DNA of 44,853 nucleotides from an uncultured Bacteroidales bacterium (lineage in GTDB: Bacteria > Bacteroidota > Bacteroidia > Bacteroidales > WCHB1-69): assembly GCA_946186495.1 (NCBI GenBank), contig CAMHNQ010000022.1:1-44853 (forward strand), given 5' to 3'. Within the stretch, counting starts at the first letter, position 1. Each line of letters opens with the position of its first letter. A program made the translations under genes and the position numbers. Below are positions 16,010-24,770 of the stretch, in pieces. Under the pieces are notes generated by a model. That model was not told the DNA's origin and searched no databases. It saw nothing but the letters and a program-made list of their open reading frames with translations.

Positions 16010-17953
16010 CTATTTTTTTACTTGTTCAATTTTCCATTTCATGTAGAGCAGTGCGGCGACGCTCCAGGCCTGCGAGATGCAGCCGTTGGGCTTGTATGGC
16101 GGGTCGCCGTTGGTGATTTCGGCGATGGTTGAGATGCCGTAGGAGGTCATGCAGCCGTCGAAGTGGTAGAGAATCTTGTGGAGTACTTCCGGGGCACTCT
16201 CCGGGTGCACCATCATCAGGCAGTCGGTGAACGGGAAGAGCAGCCACGGCCAGACGGTGCCCTGGTGGTAGGCGGCGTCGCGCTGCGCTTGTGTGCCCGC
16301 GTAATGCCCTTTGTATTCGGGGTCTTTGGGCGACAGGGTGCGGATGCCCTTCTCCACGAGCAGCTCTTCGGTGACGCGCTTCAGCACTAACTGCCGGATT
16401 TTCTCGCTGATGGGGGCGAAAGGCAGGGATGCCGCAATCAGCATGTTGGGTCGCACTTGGAAGTTCTTGTAGTCGCCGTTGACGTAGTCGGCCAGATAAC
16501 CCATCTCTTTTGACCAGAAGGTCTCTTTGAAGACGGTGGGGAAACTCATGGCCAAGGGCTCCCAGTCGATGAGGAAGTCCTGGTCGTTGTTGACCCTTGC
16601 GAGGTCGAGGCCGAACTTGACGGCATTGTACCAGAGGGCGTTAATTTCCACCTGACAGCCGGTGCGCGGGGTCACAGGGCGTCCGTCAACAACGGCGTCC
16701 ATCCAGGTGAGCGCGAGCCCGTCGCCGCCGGCGTGGATAAGCCCGTTGTCGAGCATGCGGATGTTGTTCATCGTGCCGTCTCGGTAGGCGCATAGGATTT
16801 TCTTGATGATGTCGCCGTACTTCGCCCAGACTTTCTTCGGCTTGTTGAGGTAATCACAATAGATTTGGAGACTGCGGATGCACCATAGCGGGGCGTCTAC
16901 GGAGTTGTAGGCGGCCGACTCGCCGGAGCCGATGTTGGGGAACAGCCCGTCCTTGAGGTCGGCAATCATCGTGTCGGTGATTTCCTCGAACAGGTCGAAC
17001 TTGCCGAGTGGCAAGGTGAGGCCGGGCAGCGCGATGAAGGTGTCGCGGCCCCAGCGTCCGAACCAGGGATAGCCCGCAATGACGTCGGTGCGGCCGTTAC
17101 GCTTCACGATGAACTGCTCCGCAGCGTTCTGCAGGCAGCTGACGAAGTTGTAGCGGGGCGTCCGCCGTTGCGCCTCCGCCGCGTACAGCTCGGCAATCCT
17201 CCCCGGTTCGACTGGCTCCGTGCCGATGCAGAGGTATAGCTCCCGTCCAGTCACTTTCACCGTGAACGTGCCCGGCCGCCACAAGTCCTCGTGCCCGTCG
17301 TATCCGCGCTTCAGCTCTTCCTCATATTCTATGTTGTAGAACCAGTCTGGATGGTGCTCGTAGTGTACCGCTTCCGAAAACTGGAAACAGACCGGCGTGT
17401 AGCGGTCGTACATGCAGAAGCTCGCCCCGTTCGCTATCGTCTCGTAGCCGGTGCGGCACTCCCCGTTCGCGTGCGTCAACTGGTGGATGCTGCGGAAAGC
17501 CAGCATTGGCTCCACCTGCAGCGCCACCTCCTCCACTTCGTCCAAAAAAGTGTACTTGATGAACAGACGGTCTGCGTCGTGCTGGAAGAGCATGGACTTC
17601 TGGAAGTTGAACTTCCCTACGCGGTAGTCGTACACAGGCACGCTGTCGGCCGAGAAACGCTGCAAGTACTTGTTGCCCTTCGGGTCGATGACCCCGCCCT
17701 TGTATTGGCGGATGCCAAGGTGGAAGTCCATGTCGTTCACCACGATGTTCTCGTTGAGACAGGACACCAACACGTGCCGCTCCCCGTCAAGGCGGTCCTG
17801 CGGCACGATGAAGAGCCCGTGGTATTTGCGCGTGTTGAGCCCGCACAACGTGGTGGTGGCGAAAGCCCCGCTTCGGCTGCAACGCAGGATCTCACGCTCT
17901 TTCGCGTAATTGATGTTCACCAGTTTTTCCTTGTCAAAAGCGATATAACTCAT
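16010..17953 (-). CDS. Glycogen debranching enzyme (amylo-alpha-1,6-glucosidase)
   Basis: A 647-residue GH133-type debranching enzyme. The N-terminal domain has CSRSGAFATTTLCGLNTRKY, characteristic of archaeal/bacterial GDE N-domains. The C-terminal (alpha/alpha)6 catalytic domain contains WFGRWGRDTFIALPGL (Asp near residue 310) and TVWPWLLFPFTD near the end. There is no signal peptide, so it is cytoplasmic. It removes alpha-1,6 branches from glycogen for the downstream glycosyltransferase and GH57 enzymes. It is the first gene of the operon, with a promoter element about 90 bases upstream (18043-18050). Confidence 0.93.
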   Translation of the reverse strand: MSYIAFDKEKLVNINYAKEREILRCSRSGAFATTTLCGLNTRKYHGLFIVPQDRLDGERHVLVSCLNENIVVNDMDFHLGIRQYKGGVIDPKGNKYLQRFSADSVPVYDYRVGKFNFQKSMLFQHDADRLFIKYTFLDEVEEVALQVEPMLAFRSIHQLTHANGECRTGYETIANGASFCMYDRYTPVCFQFSEAVHYEHHPDWFYNIEYEEELKRGYDGHEDLWRPGTFTVKVTGRELYLCIGTEPVEPGRIAELYAAEAQRRTPRYNFVSCLQNAAEQFIVKRNGRTDVIAGYPWFGRWGRDTFIALPGLTLPLGKFDLFEEITDTMIADLKDGLFPNIGSGESAAYNSVDAPLWCIRSLQIYCDYLNKPKKVWAKYGDIIKKILCAYRDGTMNNIRMLDNGLIHAGGDGLALTWMDAVVDGRPVTPRTGCQVEINALWYNAVKFGLDLARVNNDQDFLIDWEPLAMSFPTVFKETFWSKEMGYLADYVNGDYKNFQVRPNMLIAASLPFAPISEKIRQLVLKRVTEELLVEKGIRTLSPKDPEYKGHYAGTQAQRDAAYHQGTVWPWLLFPFTDCLMMVHPESAPEVLHKILYHFDGCMTSYGISTIAEITNGDPPYKPNGCISQAWSVAALLYMKWKIEQVKK

Positions 17954-18042
17954 CTTCTATACTCCTTTTACGTTTGTACTGCCCTTGACCGGGTCGATGC
18001 TTTTCGTCTCATTGGACCAAGGACACCTTATAAAATATCCTG

Positions 18043-18050
18043 CAAAGATA
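18043..18050 (-). promoter_or_regulatory. Promoter of the glycogen operon (-7 element)
   Basis: Minus-strand TATCTTTG followed by CAGG, with an A7 tract just upstream. It lies 90 bases before the debranching enzyme start and is divergent from the rluA promoter. Confidence 0.6.
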
Positions 18051-18120
18051 TATTTTTTTGAAAATACGTTCCGCAATTAGTTTTCATTTTTTTTTAACCG
18101 TGAAACTGAAAAAGCATATG

Positions 18121-18151
18121 TTTGTGTGTATCCGTATTTTATGTACTTTTG
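18121..18151 (+). promoter_or_regulatory. Promoter of the RluA-family gene
   Basis: TTTG (18121-18124), a 19-base spacer, then TACTTTTG (18144-18151) followed by C. This is the best full match to the Bacteroidota -33/-7 consensus in the window. The leader is about 20 bases. Confidence 0.75.
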
Positions 18152-18176
18152 CCCCCTTTTGTAGGAATCCCTTAAG

Positions 18177-19796
18177 ATGACTTTGACGCACCCTCTGCTT
18201 TATGATGGCCCCCTGCCTGAAACGATGAACAACCCGTTCGACTACATGCCGCATCCCGTGTGCGAGGCTGCAGTGCGTGACATTCTCCCCCGTGTTCAGG
18301 AACTGATGCGCAACAGCCCGGAAGGCAAGATGTTTGGCGTGCTTGTGGTGGGGAAACGTGTTGAAAATAAAATGGATACAAATGCCTATGCCCGTCGTCG
18401 GCCGCTATATTACCTCGCCGCTTTCTCCGGACAGTTGGACGGGCGGTATCAGCAGCCGGGTTTCGTACCCCCTGTCTTCGATTTCCTCGACCCCAAAGGC
18501 TATTTCAAGAGGAAAGAGACGGAAATTACAGCCATCAACCATGAAATCAGCCGTTTACAAGCCGATAAGGATTATCTCCTGTCAATCCGGAACCTTCAGC
18601 GATGCATCGGGGACGCGGATCATGAAATCGAAAAGGCAAAAGCCAATATGCAGGAAGCCAAGCAGAAACGCGATTTCGTGCGTGCAAAAGGCATGATTTC
18701 CAGTGAGATGGAAGCCGCTTTCGTGCGGGAGAGCCAGTTCCTGAAGGCGGAGCTGAAACGGGTGAAACGAAGTTGGGCAGAACGTCTTGCCGAAGCCCAG
18801 GCAGCGGTGGATGAATACACTATCCAGTTGGAAACCCTTGGCAATCAGCGGAAAATGAAGTCGGAAGCACTTCAGCAATGGCTTTTCGGGCATTTTGAAA
18901 TGGTGAACTATAGAGGGGAAAAGCGTGATCTGTTGCAGATTTTCCAAGATACCGTGCAACAGCGCCCCCCGGCGGGTACTGGCGACTGTTGCGAGCCGAA
19001 ACTGTTGCAATACGCTTACACACACGGACTTGAACCTGTTCAAATGGCAATGTTCTGGTGGGGGCCGTCACCCGATGGGGAAATCCGTCGCCATCTCCAT
19101 TATTATCCTGCGTGCTCCGGGAAGTGTAAGCCGGTGCTCTCGTACATGCTGCCGCCGGAGGTGATTGCCGAATTCCCTGGGTGCGCTTTCTCCGGCCAGT
19201 TGGAGATTGTCTATGAGGATGCCGATTTGTGGGTGGTGGACAAGCCGTCCGGGATGTTGAGTGTGCCGGGGAAGTCGCCTCGCGAATCCGTCATCTCCAT
19301 TCTGAAGGCCCGTTGCACGGACGGCGATGAACCCCTTGTGGTCCACCGTTTGGACATGGACACCTCCGGGCTGTTGTTGGTGGCAAAGAACAAGTCCGCT
19401 CAACGGCAATTGCATAAACAGTTTGTTAATAGGGAGATACGCAAGACCTATGTGGCTGTTTTGGACGGTGACCCACTGTCGGTAGGGGATGAGGGCCGTA
19501 TAGAACTGCCGCTCGCTCCAGACTTGATGCACCGTCCGTTCCAAAAGGTGGACAAAAAGCAAGGGAGACCGTCAGTGACACTTTATCGTGTTGTGGGCGA
19601 GCATGTTGTGGAGCTGTATCCGTTAACAGGCCGCACACACCAACTGCGCGTGCACTGTGCACACGCTGACGGGCTGAACCGTTCCATCAAGGGAGACAAT
19701 CTTTACGGCCGCCGCGCCGACCGTCTCTATCTGCACGCCTCCCGCATCGAGTTCATGCATCCGGGGACGGGGGAGAGGATGGTATTCTCCAGGTGA
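18177..19796 (+). CDS. RluA-family pseudouridine synthase with N-terminal extension
   Basis: A 539-residue protein. The C-terminal ~210 residues are an RluA-type pseudouridine synthase, with catalytic Asp393 in HRLDMDTSGLLLVAKN and TGRTHQLRVH near residue 485. The N-terminal ~320 residues are an extension: a globular part with GFVPPVFDF, a charged coiled-coil-like segment (about 120-230), and a Cys-containing part with KLLQYAYTHGLEP and FWWGPSPDGE. Long RluA-like proteins of this layout occur across Bacteroidota; the RNA target is unknown. It has a strong promoter of its own. Its 3' end overlaps the convergent LuxC-like gene by 44 bases. Confidence 0.9.
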   Translation: MTLTHPLLYDGPLPETMNNPFDYMPHPVCEAAVRDILPRVQELMRNSPEGKMFGVLVVGKRVENKMDTNAYARRRPLYYLAAFSGQLDGRYQQPGFVPPVFDFLDPKGYFKRKETEITAINHEISRLQADKDYLLSIRNLQRCIGDADHEIEKAKANMQEAKQKRDFVRAKGMISSEMEAAFVRESQFLKAELKRVKRSWAERLAEAQAAVDEYTIQLETLGNQRKMKSEALQQWLFGHFEMVNYRGEKRDLLQIFQDTVQQRPPAGTGDCCEPKLLQYAYTHGLEPVQMAMFWWGPSPDGEIRRHLHYYPACSGKCKPVLSYMLPPEVIAEFPGCAFSGQLEIVYEDADLWVVDKPSGMLSVPGKSPRESVISILKARCTDGDEPLVVHRLDMDTSGLLLVAKNKSAQRQLHKQFVNREIRKTYVAVLDGDPLSVGDEGRIELPLAPDLMHRPFQKVDKKQGRPSVTLYRVVGEHVVELYPLTGRTHQLRVHCAHADGLNRSIKGDNLYGRRADRLYLHASRIEFMHPGTGERMVFSR

Positions 19797-20805
19797 AGTC
19801 CAGGATGTCGATGCCGTCAGGGTAGTCGGTGAGGGTGGGGGTCTGTGCATGGCCGAAAGGTTCGGCGTTGTCGATGTGCGGGTTCTTGCTGACGGTGCAC
19901 TGCAGCAGTTCACGGTCTTCGGCCAGCTGTTGGTTCACGGAGGCGATGTCGTTGTAGTATTCGTAGTGCAGCATCCCGATGGGGGAGGCGTAAGAGGGGT
20001 TCTCCACCAGCAGGAAAGTGCCGGCGTCGAGGTATGTGATTTTGTTCATCAGGTGGATGGCCTTTTGGTATTCGAGGTTGTTGTTGAACTGGTGGTGGAG
20101 GGCGATAGGCTGGCTTGTCTGGGTCAAGATCTGCAAAAACGGGTCGAAATCATAGTTTTCCGGAACGAAGAGTTTGGACACGGAGCGACATCCGAGTCCG
20201 AAATAGAGATAGATGTCGTTTGCGAGTGCGCGGAGTTCCGATTCGGTTTCAGAGCCGTCGAGTATGGCCACACTGTTTCGGTTTTTGCGCAGGATGTGGG
20301 GGTATTTGCCGAAATAGTATTCGAAATAGCGGGCGGAGTTGTTGCTGCCTGTGGCGATGACCGCGTCAAAGTCGGCGATTCTTTCGACGAAGGAGATGCG
20401 TTGGGCGAATTGCGGCTCAATGCGCTCGAGTTCCTGCGCGAGCGCGGGCAGCAGGAGCTTGTCCTGCGAGGAGAGCTTGCCCTGGTAGTCGTTGCCGCCC
20501 ACAAGGATGCAGAAGAAGTCGTGGAAGGCGGCCAATGGGATGTTGCCTGCCGAGATGACGGCGATGCGCCTGCGGGGGGCTTTGTTGGGTGCAATATCCT
20601 GATACCGTGCGTAGTAGGCTTCCAATGCGCCGGCGGAGAGCATCTGTCCGATAGCGAAGAGGGCGTGGCGGCAGTGCTCTGGCGTGAACCAGCTGTTCTC
20701 GCGGTACTGTCGCGAGATGGTTTCGGCGAATGTCTCCTCCACCCATTGCGGATTGCGCAACAGATCTCCTAATTGCTTGAATGCTTGTATGTTGGTTAAG
20801 AACAT
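19753..20805 (-). CDS. LuxC-like acyl-CoA reductase
   Basis: A 350-residue member of the LuxC/acyl-CoA reductase family, distantly related to aldehyde dehydrogenases. It reduces fatty acyl-CoA (or acylated enzyme) to aldehyde with NADPH. Visible features are a nucleotide-binding-like segment with ISAGNIPLAAFHD (about 84-96), VIATGSNNSARYFEYYFG (about 149-166) and FGLGCRSVSKLFVP, with a likely active-site Cys206. No LuxD or LuxE partner is in the window. It starts 33 bases after the malic enzyme on the same strand, so the two are probably co-transcribed. The substrate in Bacteroidota is not established. Confidence 0.82.
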   Translation of the reverse strand: MFLTNIQAFKQLGDLLRNPQWVEETFAETISRQYRENSWFTPEHCRHALFAIGQMLSAGALEAYYARYQDIAPNKAPRRRIAVISAGNIPLAAFHDFFCILVGGNDYQGKLSSQDKLLLPALAQELERIEPQFAQRISFVERIADFDAVIATGSNNSARYFEYYFGKYPHILRKNRNSVAILDGSETESELRALANDIYLYFGLGCRSVSKLFVPENYDFDPFLQILTQTSQPIALHHQFNNNLEYQKAIHLMNKITYLDAGTFLLVENPSYASPIGMLHYEYYNDIASVNQQLAEDRELLQCTVSKNPHIDNAEPFGHAQTPTLTDYPDGIDILDFTWRIPSSPPSPDA

Positions 20806-20838
20806 GTGCGTAAATGGCTGATGTCCGTCTAAGGGTTG

Positions 20839-22293
20839 TTATAGTGGATTAGCGACGGAACGGACGGCCTCTTCCAGGATGCGTTTCACCTCGGTTTCGG
20901 GGAATTGTTCGATGATATGTTGGTTGACAAGCAGGTCCATGATGCGGTGGGTCTCGTCGATGTCCTTTTTAGCCAGCTGATAGACGGTTTCGCGGTCTAA
21001 GGGGGTGCGGGCGACGCCCGAGTTGACGGCGCATTCTGCGACGGCGGCGGCAACGGTGGGGAAGAGGTCGGTGTCCATCATGGTGGGCATGATGTGGTCG
21101 GGGTGGATGCCCTGGCGTTCGGCGAAGTCGGCGATGGCATGTGCGGCGCAGACGGCCATTTCATCGGTGATCTTGCGGGCGGAGACGAGCAGGGTGCCCT
21201 TGAGGATGGAGGGGAAGCAGACGGAGTTGTTGACCTGGTTGGGGAAGTCGCCCCGGCCGGTGGCCACGATGTAGGCGCCGGCCTCCTTGGCGGCGTGCGG
21301 GTAGATTTCGGGCACGGGGTTGGCGCAGGCGAATACAATGGATTTTTCCGCCATCAGGGAAATCCATTCCGGCAGGATGGTGTCGGGGCCTGGTTTCGAG
21401 AGTGCCACTAAGACGTCGGCGTTTCTGAAAGCTTCCTCTTGTGTTTCAATGCATTGCGGGTTTGTGGTTTGGCAAAGTTGCCATTGCGGGTAGTAGCGCG
21501 GGTCGTCACGGTATTTCTCGCGGTTTTTGTGGAGCGCCCCCTTGCTGTCGAAGAGGATGATGTTTTCCGGACGTGCGCCGTCGCTGATCATCAGGCGTGC
21601 GATGCTGCAGTTGGCGGCTCCGGAGCCGTAGAGTACAATCTTCACGTTGTCGAGGCGTTTCCCCGCCAGCTTCAGGGCGTTCAGCACACCGGCAAGGGTT
21701 ACGCAGGCCGTGCCCTGCGCGTCGTCGTGCCATACAGGGATGTCGCATTCCTCACGCAACACGTCAAGGACGCGGAAACAGTTCGGCTGGGAGATGTCCT
21801 CCAGGTTGATGGCGCCGAAGCTGGGCTGCACCATCTTCACGAACTCGATGATTCTGTCGGGCTGATGCTCCCCATGCGCGTCGCGGCTGTCGATGCAGAG
21901 TGCGGTGGCGTCGATACCTCCTAAGTATTTCATCAGCAAAGCCTTGCCTTCCATCACCCCCAACCCGCCTGGAGGGGTGCAGTCCCCGTCACCCAACACG
22001 CGAGTGGAGTCGCTCACCACCGCCACTGTGTTGGCGCGGTTGCTCAGCCGGAACGAACGGTCGTTGTCGTCCCGGATGGTGGTGGAGATCGCGGATACCC
22101 CCGGGGTGTACCACGCGTTGAACCAGTTCAGGCTCTCGATGGGCACCTTCGGCAGCGTGATCATCTTGCCGCGATAGTATTCGTGCGCAAAAAGCGAAAG
22201 TTTCTTGTAAAACAGGGTCTTTGTCTTCTCTTTCTGCCCTTCCGTGAACTTTTCGGGGAAATATTGGTCCAGATGGTCTATCATATTACTCAT
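20839..22293 (-). CDS. Malic enzyme (malate dehydrogenase, decarboxylating)
   Basis: A 484-residue short-form malic enzyme that converts malate to pyruvate and CO2 with reduction of NAD(P). Visible features are DDAQGTACVTLAGVLNAL with metal-binding Asp residues, the Rossmann motif YGSGAANCSIARL, the VALSKPG segment and FACANPVPEI. It lacks the phosphotransacetylase-like C-terminal domain of long MaeB proteins. The frame is open to 22380, but the start at 22293 (MSNMIDHLDQYFP) is chosen because the promoter element at 22317-22324 lies within the longer frame. It may supply NADPH for the LuxC-like reductase encoded just downstream, which is inference. Confidence 0.93.
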   Translation of the reverse strand: MSNMIDHLDQYFPEKFTEGQKEKTKTLFYKKLSLFAHEYYRGKMITLPKVPIESLNWFNAWYTPGVSAISTTIRDDNDRSFRLSNRANTVAVVSDSTRVLGDGDCTPPGGLGVMEGKALLMKYLGGIDATALCIDSRDAHGEHQPDRIIEFVKMVQPSFGAINLEDISQPNCFRVLDVLREECDIPVWHDDAQGTACVTLAGVLNALKLAGKRLDNVKIVLYGSGAANCSIARLMISDGARPENIILFDSKGALHKNREKYRDDPRYYPQWQLCQTTNPQCIETQEEAFRNADVLVALSKPGPDTILPEWISLMAEKSIVFACANPVPEIYPHAAKEAGAYIVATGRGDFPNQVNNSVCFPSILKGTLLVSARKITDEMAVCAAHAIADFAERQGIHPDHIMPTMMDTDLFPTVAAAVAECAVNSGVARTPLDRETVYQLAKKDIDETHRIMDLLVNQHIIEQFPETEVKRILEEAVRSVANPL

Positions 22294-22316
22294 AATGCTA
22301 ACTTGTTTTTGAGCTG

Positions 22317-22324
22317 CAAAAGTA
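22317..22324 (-). promoter_or_regulatory. Malic enzyme promoter (-7 element)
   Basis: Minus-strand TACTTTTG followed by CAGC, 24 bases before the chosen ATG. It is back to back with the tlpA-type gene promoter at 22367-22374. Confidence 0.6.
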
Positions 22325-22366
22325 CGAACTTTTTCCGTAAGCTGACCCGAGTTTCTCAAACTTTTG

Positions 22367-22374
22367 TATTTTTG
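22367..22374 (+). promoter_or_regulatory. Promoter of the TlpA-type gene (-7 element)
   Basis: TATTTTTG followed by CGCC, 22 bases before the ATG at 22396. It rules out the longer reading of this frame from 22183. Confidence 0.6.
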
Positions 22375-22395
22375 CGCCATATTTTTTTTGACATT

Positions 22396-24078
22396 ATGAA
22401 GAAGTATTGTTTGTTATTGTCGGTCTTGAGCTTGATTGTGAATCTGTTAATCGCTCAGGCCCCCTCTAAATTGCAAGTCAAATTGCTGAACAACCATTTC
22501 CAGCAAGTGAAACTGACTGGCGCGTATGGGAATGCCATCCAAACGTATGCCTCTGCCGACATCATCGGGGACAAGTTCAACATGACGGTCTCCTTGCCGA
22601 ACGACATCTACCGCCTCGACTTCGCCAACGGCTCCTCCATGCTGGTGGTCATTACCCCCGGAGAAACCGTGGAGATGACCCTCGATGCGGAGAACCTGCA
22701 GCAGATTGTCTCCGTGACCGGATCGGAAACCATGGGCTATGTACAGAAGATGTCCAAATTGGCCACAAGCCGCAAAGAGTCTGTGGATAGCATCAACCAG
22801 GAACTCCAGAAAGACCGGGACAAGGTCTATTGGAGCGAGTTCGCGCAGAAATTCAATCTCTACCGCCAGACCAACGACGATGTGGACGGCTACCTGTTGA
22901 ATGCCTACGACAACATGGATACGCTGTGCCGGGCCCTGGCCGCCTCCGTCGCCAACGGCAAGGTGAAGGGCAATATGGTGGAGCAGTGCGCGGATGTCGC
23001 CAACAGAATGATGAAGAAGGTGCAAATCAACTATAACCCGTTCGAGAACTATCAGGACAACGTGAGCCGTTACTATGACTTTTCCGGTAAGCGAGTGGAG
23101 GGCGAGAATGAGTTTTACCGTGTATTCGACCAGTACCAGTCTGACTTGACGAAAAGGCATCAGATTGCGCAGAATTCCCTCGGCAAAGTGATGCCCAAGG
23201 TGAAGGAGCTGCTGGCGGAGCGCGACGACATGGCCTACAACAATCTGTGGGACAAGAAGGGCAACCAGGCAAAGTGGGTCGCCCGCGTGGTGACGGAACT
23301 CTATCCGCTCCTCCCCGACGTGGTGAAGCAGAAGGAGGCTTATGGGCAACAGATGCGGAACGACAAGCAAGCAACCGACTACCTGGTCGCCCAATCGCAG
23401 GCGAACGTGAGCGAGGTTGTGGCCAAGTACCAGAAGGCCTACAATGAGATAGACGCCTATATCACTTCACGGCTCAGGGACGAAATTAAAAGCCATAAGG
23501 ACAACATAGCGGTGCTGATGTTCCTCGACATGTTCCCGCGCGAGCAGAACGCGGTGCTGCATGCCGAGGTGATTACGGCGTTGCACGACAAGTTCCCGGA
23601 CCATGCGATTGTCAAGGACCGTTGGAACTACATGAACTCCCCCGCCTCGAAAGTGGCCGTCGGGGCCATCGCGCCGGAGTTGGAGTTCCCCGACCCCGAC
23701 GGCAAGATGCGCAAGCTCTCCGACCTTCGCGGCAAGGTTGTCCTGGTCGACTTCTGGGCCTCCTGGTGCGGCCCCTGCCGCCGCGAAAACCCCAACGTGA
23801 CCCGTATCTACAACCTGTATCACGACAAGGGCTTCGAGATCTTCAGTGTCTCCCTCGACCGTGATGCCGCCTCATGGAAACGCGCAATCGAGGCCGACAA
23901 GCTGGTGTGGCCCAACCATGTCAGCGACCTCAAGCAGTGGCAGTCGAAGGCGGCGGCCATCTATGGCGTGAGCTCGATTCCGTCCACTTTCCTGCTTGAC
24001 AAGGAGGGGCGCATCGTGCAGCGCAATCTTCGCGGAGCTGACCTTGAACGCGCCGTCAAACAGCTGGTGGAGCAATAG
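22396..24078 (+). CDS. TlpA-type thioredoxin-fold protein, exported
   Basis: A 560-residue protein. A Sec signal peptide (MKKYCLLLSVLSLIVNLLIAQ) is followed by a DUF4369-like N-terminal beta domain, a long helical middle region (about 170-420) and a C-terminal TlpA/ResA-type thioredoxin domain with FWASWCGPCRREN (Cys458 and Cys461), the cis-Pro segment GVSSIPSTFLL and a terminal helix. Such proteins are common in Bacteroidota and act as periplasmic or outer-membrane-facing disulfide reductases; the specific partner is unknown. The gene is monocistronic, with a promoter just upstream and a strong terminator 26 bases after the stop. Confidence 0.92.
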   Translation: MKKYCLLLSVLSLIVNLLIAQAPSKLQVKLLNNHFQQVKLTGAYGNAIQTYASADIIGDKFNMTVSLPNDIYRLDFANGSSMLVVITPGETVEMTLDAENLQQIVSVTGSETMGYVQKMSKLATSRKESVDSINQELQKDRDKVYWSEFAQKFNLYRQTNDDVDGYLLNAYDNMDTLCRALAASVANGKVKGNMVEQCADVANRMMKKVQINYNPFENYQDNVSRYYDFSGKRVEGENEFYRVFDQYQSDLTKRHQIAQNSLGKVMPKVKELLAERDDMAYNNLWDKKGNQAKWVARVVTELYPLLPDVVKQKEAYGQQMRNDKQATDYLVAQSQANVSEVVAKYQKAYNEIDAYITSRLRDEIKSHKDNIAVLMFLDMFPREQNAVLHAEVITALHDKFPDHAIVKDRWNYMNSPASKVAVGAIAPELEFPDPDGKMRKLSDLRGKVVLVDFWASWCGPCRRENPNVTRIYNLYHDKGFEIFSVSLDRDAASWKRAIEADKLVWPNHVSDLKQWQSKAAAIYGVSSIPSTFLLDKEGRIVQRNLRGADLERAVKQLVEQ

Positions 24079-24104
24079 AGGTCTCAGTACAGACCAATCG
24101 GTAC

Positions 24105-24129
24105 AAGGTGGCTTCGGCCACCTTTTTTT
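24105..24129 (+). terminator. Rho-independent terminator of the TlpA-type gene
   Basis: AAGGTGGC, TTCG tetraloop, GCCACCTT, then a run of T on the plus strand. Confidence 0.93.
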
Positions 24130-24149
24130 GAAAACATTCCCATGTACAC

Positions 24150-24180
24150 AAAAAAAAGCGGCGAGAATTTTTCTCGCCGC
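24150..24180 (-). terminator. Terminator of the tRNA operon
   Basis: Perfect stem GCGGCGAGAA / TTCTCGCCGC (24158-24167 with 24171-24180). On the minus strand it is followed by eight U. The plus-strand side also has TTTT, so it may work in both directions. Confidence 0.92.
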
Positions 24181-24224
24181 TTTTCCAATCAATCATCTAA
24201 ATGTTATGAAAAAAATAAGTATGG

Positions 24225-24297
24225 AGCGGAAAACGGGACTCGAACCCGCCACCTACAGCTTGGAAGGCTGTCGCTCTACCGGATGAGCTACTTCCGC
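24225..24297 (-). tRNA. tRNA-Gly (anticodon TCC)
   Basis: Acceptor GCGGAAG pairs with TTTCCGC. D-loop CATCCGGTA, anticodon loop CTTCCAA (TCC) and T-arm GGGTTCGAGTCCC are present. CCA is encoded at 24222-24224. Last of the three-tRNA operon. Confidence 0.95.
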
Positions 24298-24312
24298 AAA
24301 AAACAAAACAAG

Positions 24313-24394
24313 TGGGAGAGGAAGGATTCGAACCTCCGAAGGCTTAGCCAGCAGATTTACAGTCTGTCCCATTTGACCGCTCTGGAACTCTCCC
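24313..24394 (-). tRNA. tRNA-Tyr (anticodon GTA)
   Basis: A class II tRNA with a long variable arm. Acceptor GGGAGAG pairs with CTCTCCC, the anticodon loop contains GTA, and the T-arm is GAGGTTCGAATCCTTC. CCA is not encoded. Middle of the three-tRNA operon. Confidence 0.95.
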
Positions 24395-24420
24395 ATCGTT
24401 GTTTATCGTTTATGCCTTGG

Positions 24421-24493
24421 AGCCGATAGTCGGACTTGAACCAACGACCGGCTGATTACAAATCAGCTGCTCTACCAACTGAGCTATATCGGC
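24421..24493 (-). tRNA. tRNA-Thr (anticodon TGT)
   Basis: Acceptor GCCGATA pairs with TATCGGC. D-arm AGCTCAGTTGGTAGAGC, anticodon loop TTTGTAA (TGT) and T-arm TTGGTTCAAGTCCGA are present. CCA is encoded at 24418-24420. First tRNA of the operon. Confidence 0.95.
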
Positions 24494-24529
24494 ATATTTT
24501 CAATGAACGTCCCGTTGTTTTTGCGGTGG

Positions 24530-24537
24530 CAAAGATA
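24530..24537 (-). promoter_or_regulatory. tRNA Thr-Tyr-Gly operon promoter (-7 element)
   Basis: Minus-strand TATCTTTG followed by CCACC, preceded by an A7 tract and ATATC. It lies 37 bases upstream of tRNA-Thr. It is near-identical in layout to the tRNA-Met promoter. Confidence 0.68.
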
Positions 24538-24770
24538 GTATTTTTTTGATATGGGCGCATGATTTTTTTGAAAAAAAATCTTATTGAATTCAAATCGTTG
24601 TCAGACAATATGATAGAATATCAAAAAAGTTGCTTTTGGGGGTCTGATGTGCCACGTGAGTCTCTGTGAGAAGGTTGTTGCCTTCTCTTTTTTGGAAGAT
24701 TTTGGAGAAGAAAGTGAAAAAAACGACGTATAGGGAGTGGCGGCCGCGAGGGTCGGGAGAGGTGCTCGGC

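Noticed and set aside
22183-22395. Longer N-terminus for the TlpA-type protein
   Set aside because: It would place the promoter and the malic enzyme start inside the gene and bury the signal peptide; the ATG at 22396 is clearly better.
24668-24693. Terminator-like hairpin on the plus strand (GAGAAGG/CCTTCTC then six T)
   Set aside because: No plus-strand gene precedes it; the tRNAs and esterase are on the minus strand, where it lacks a U-tract. Left unannotated.
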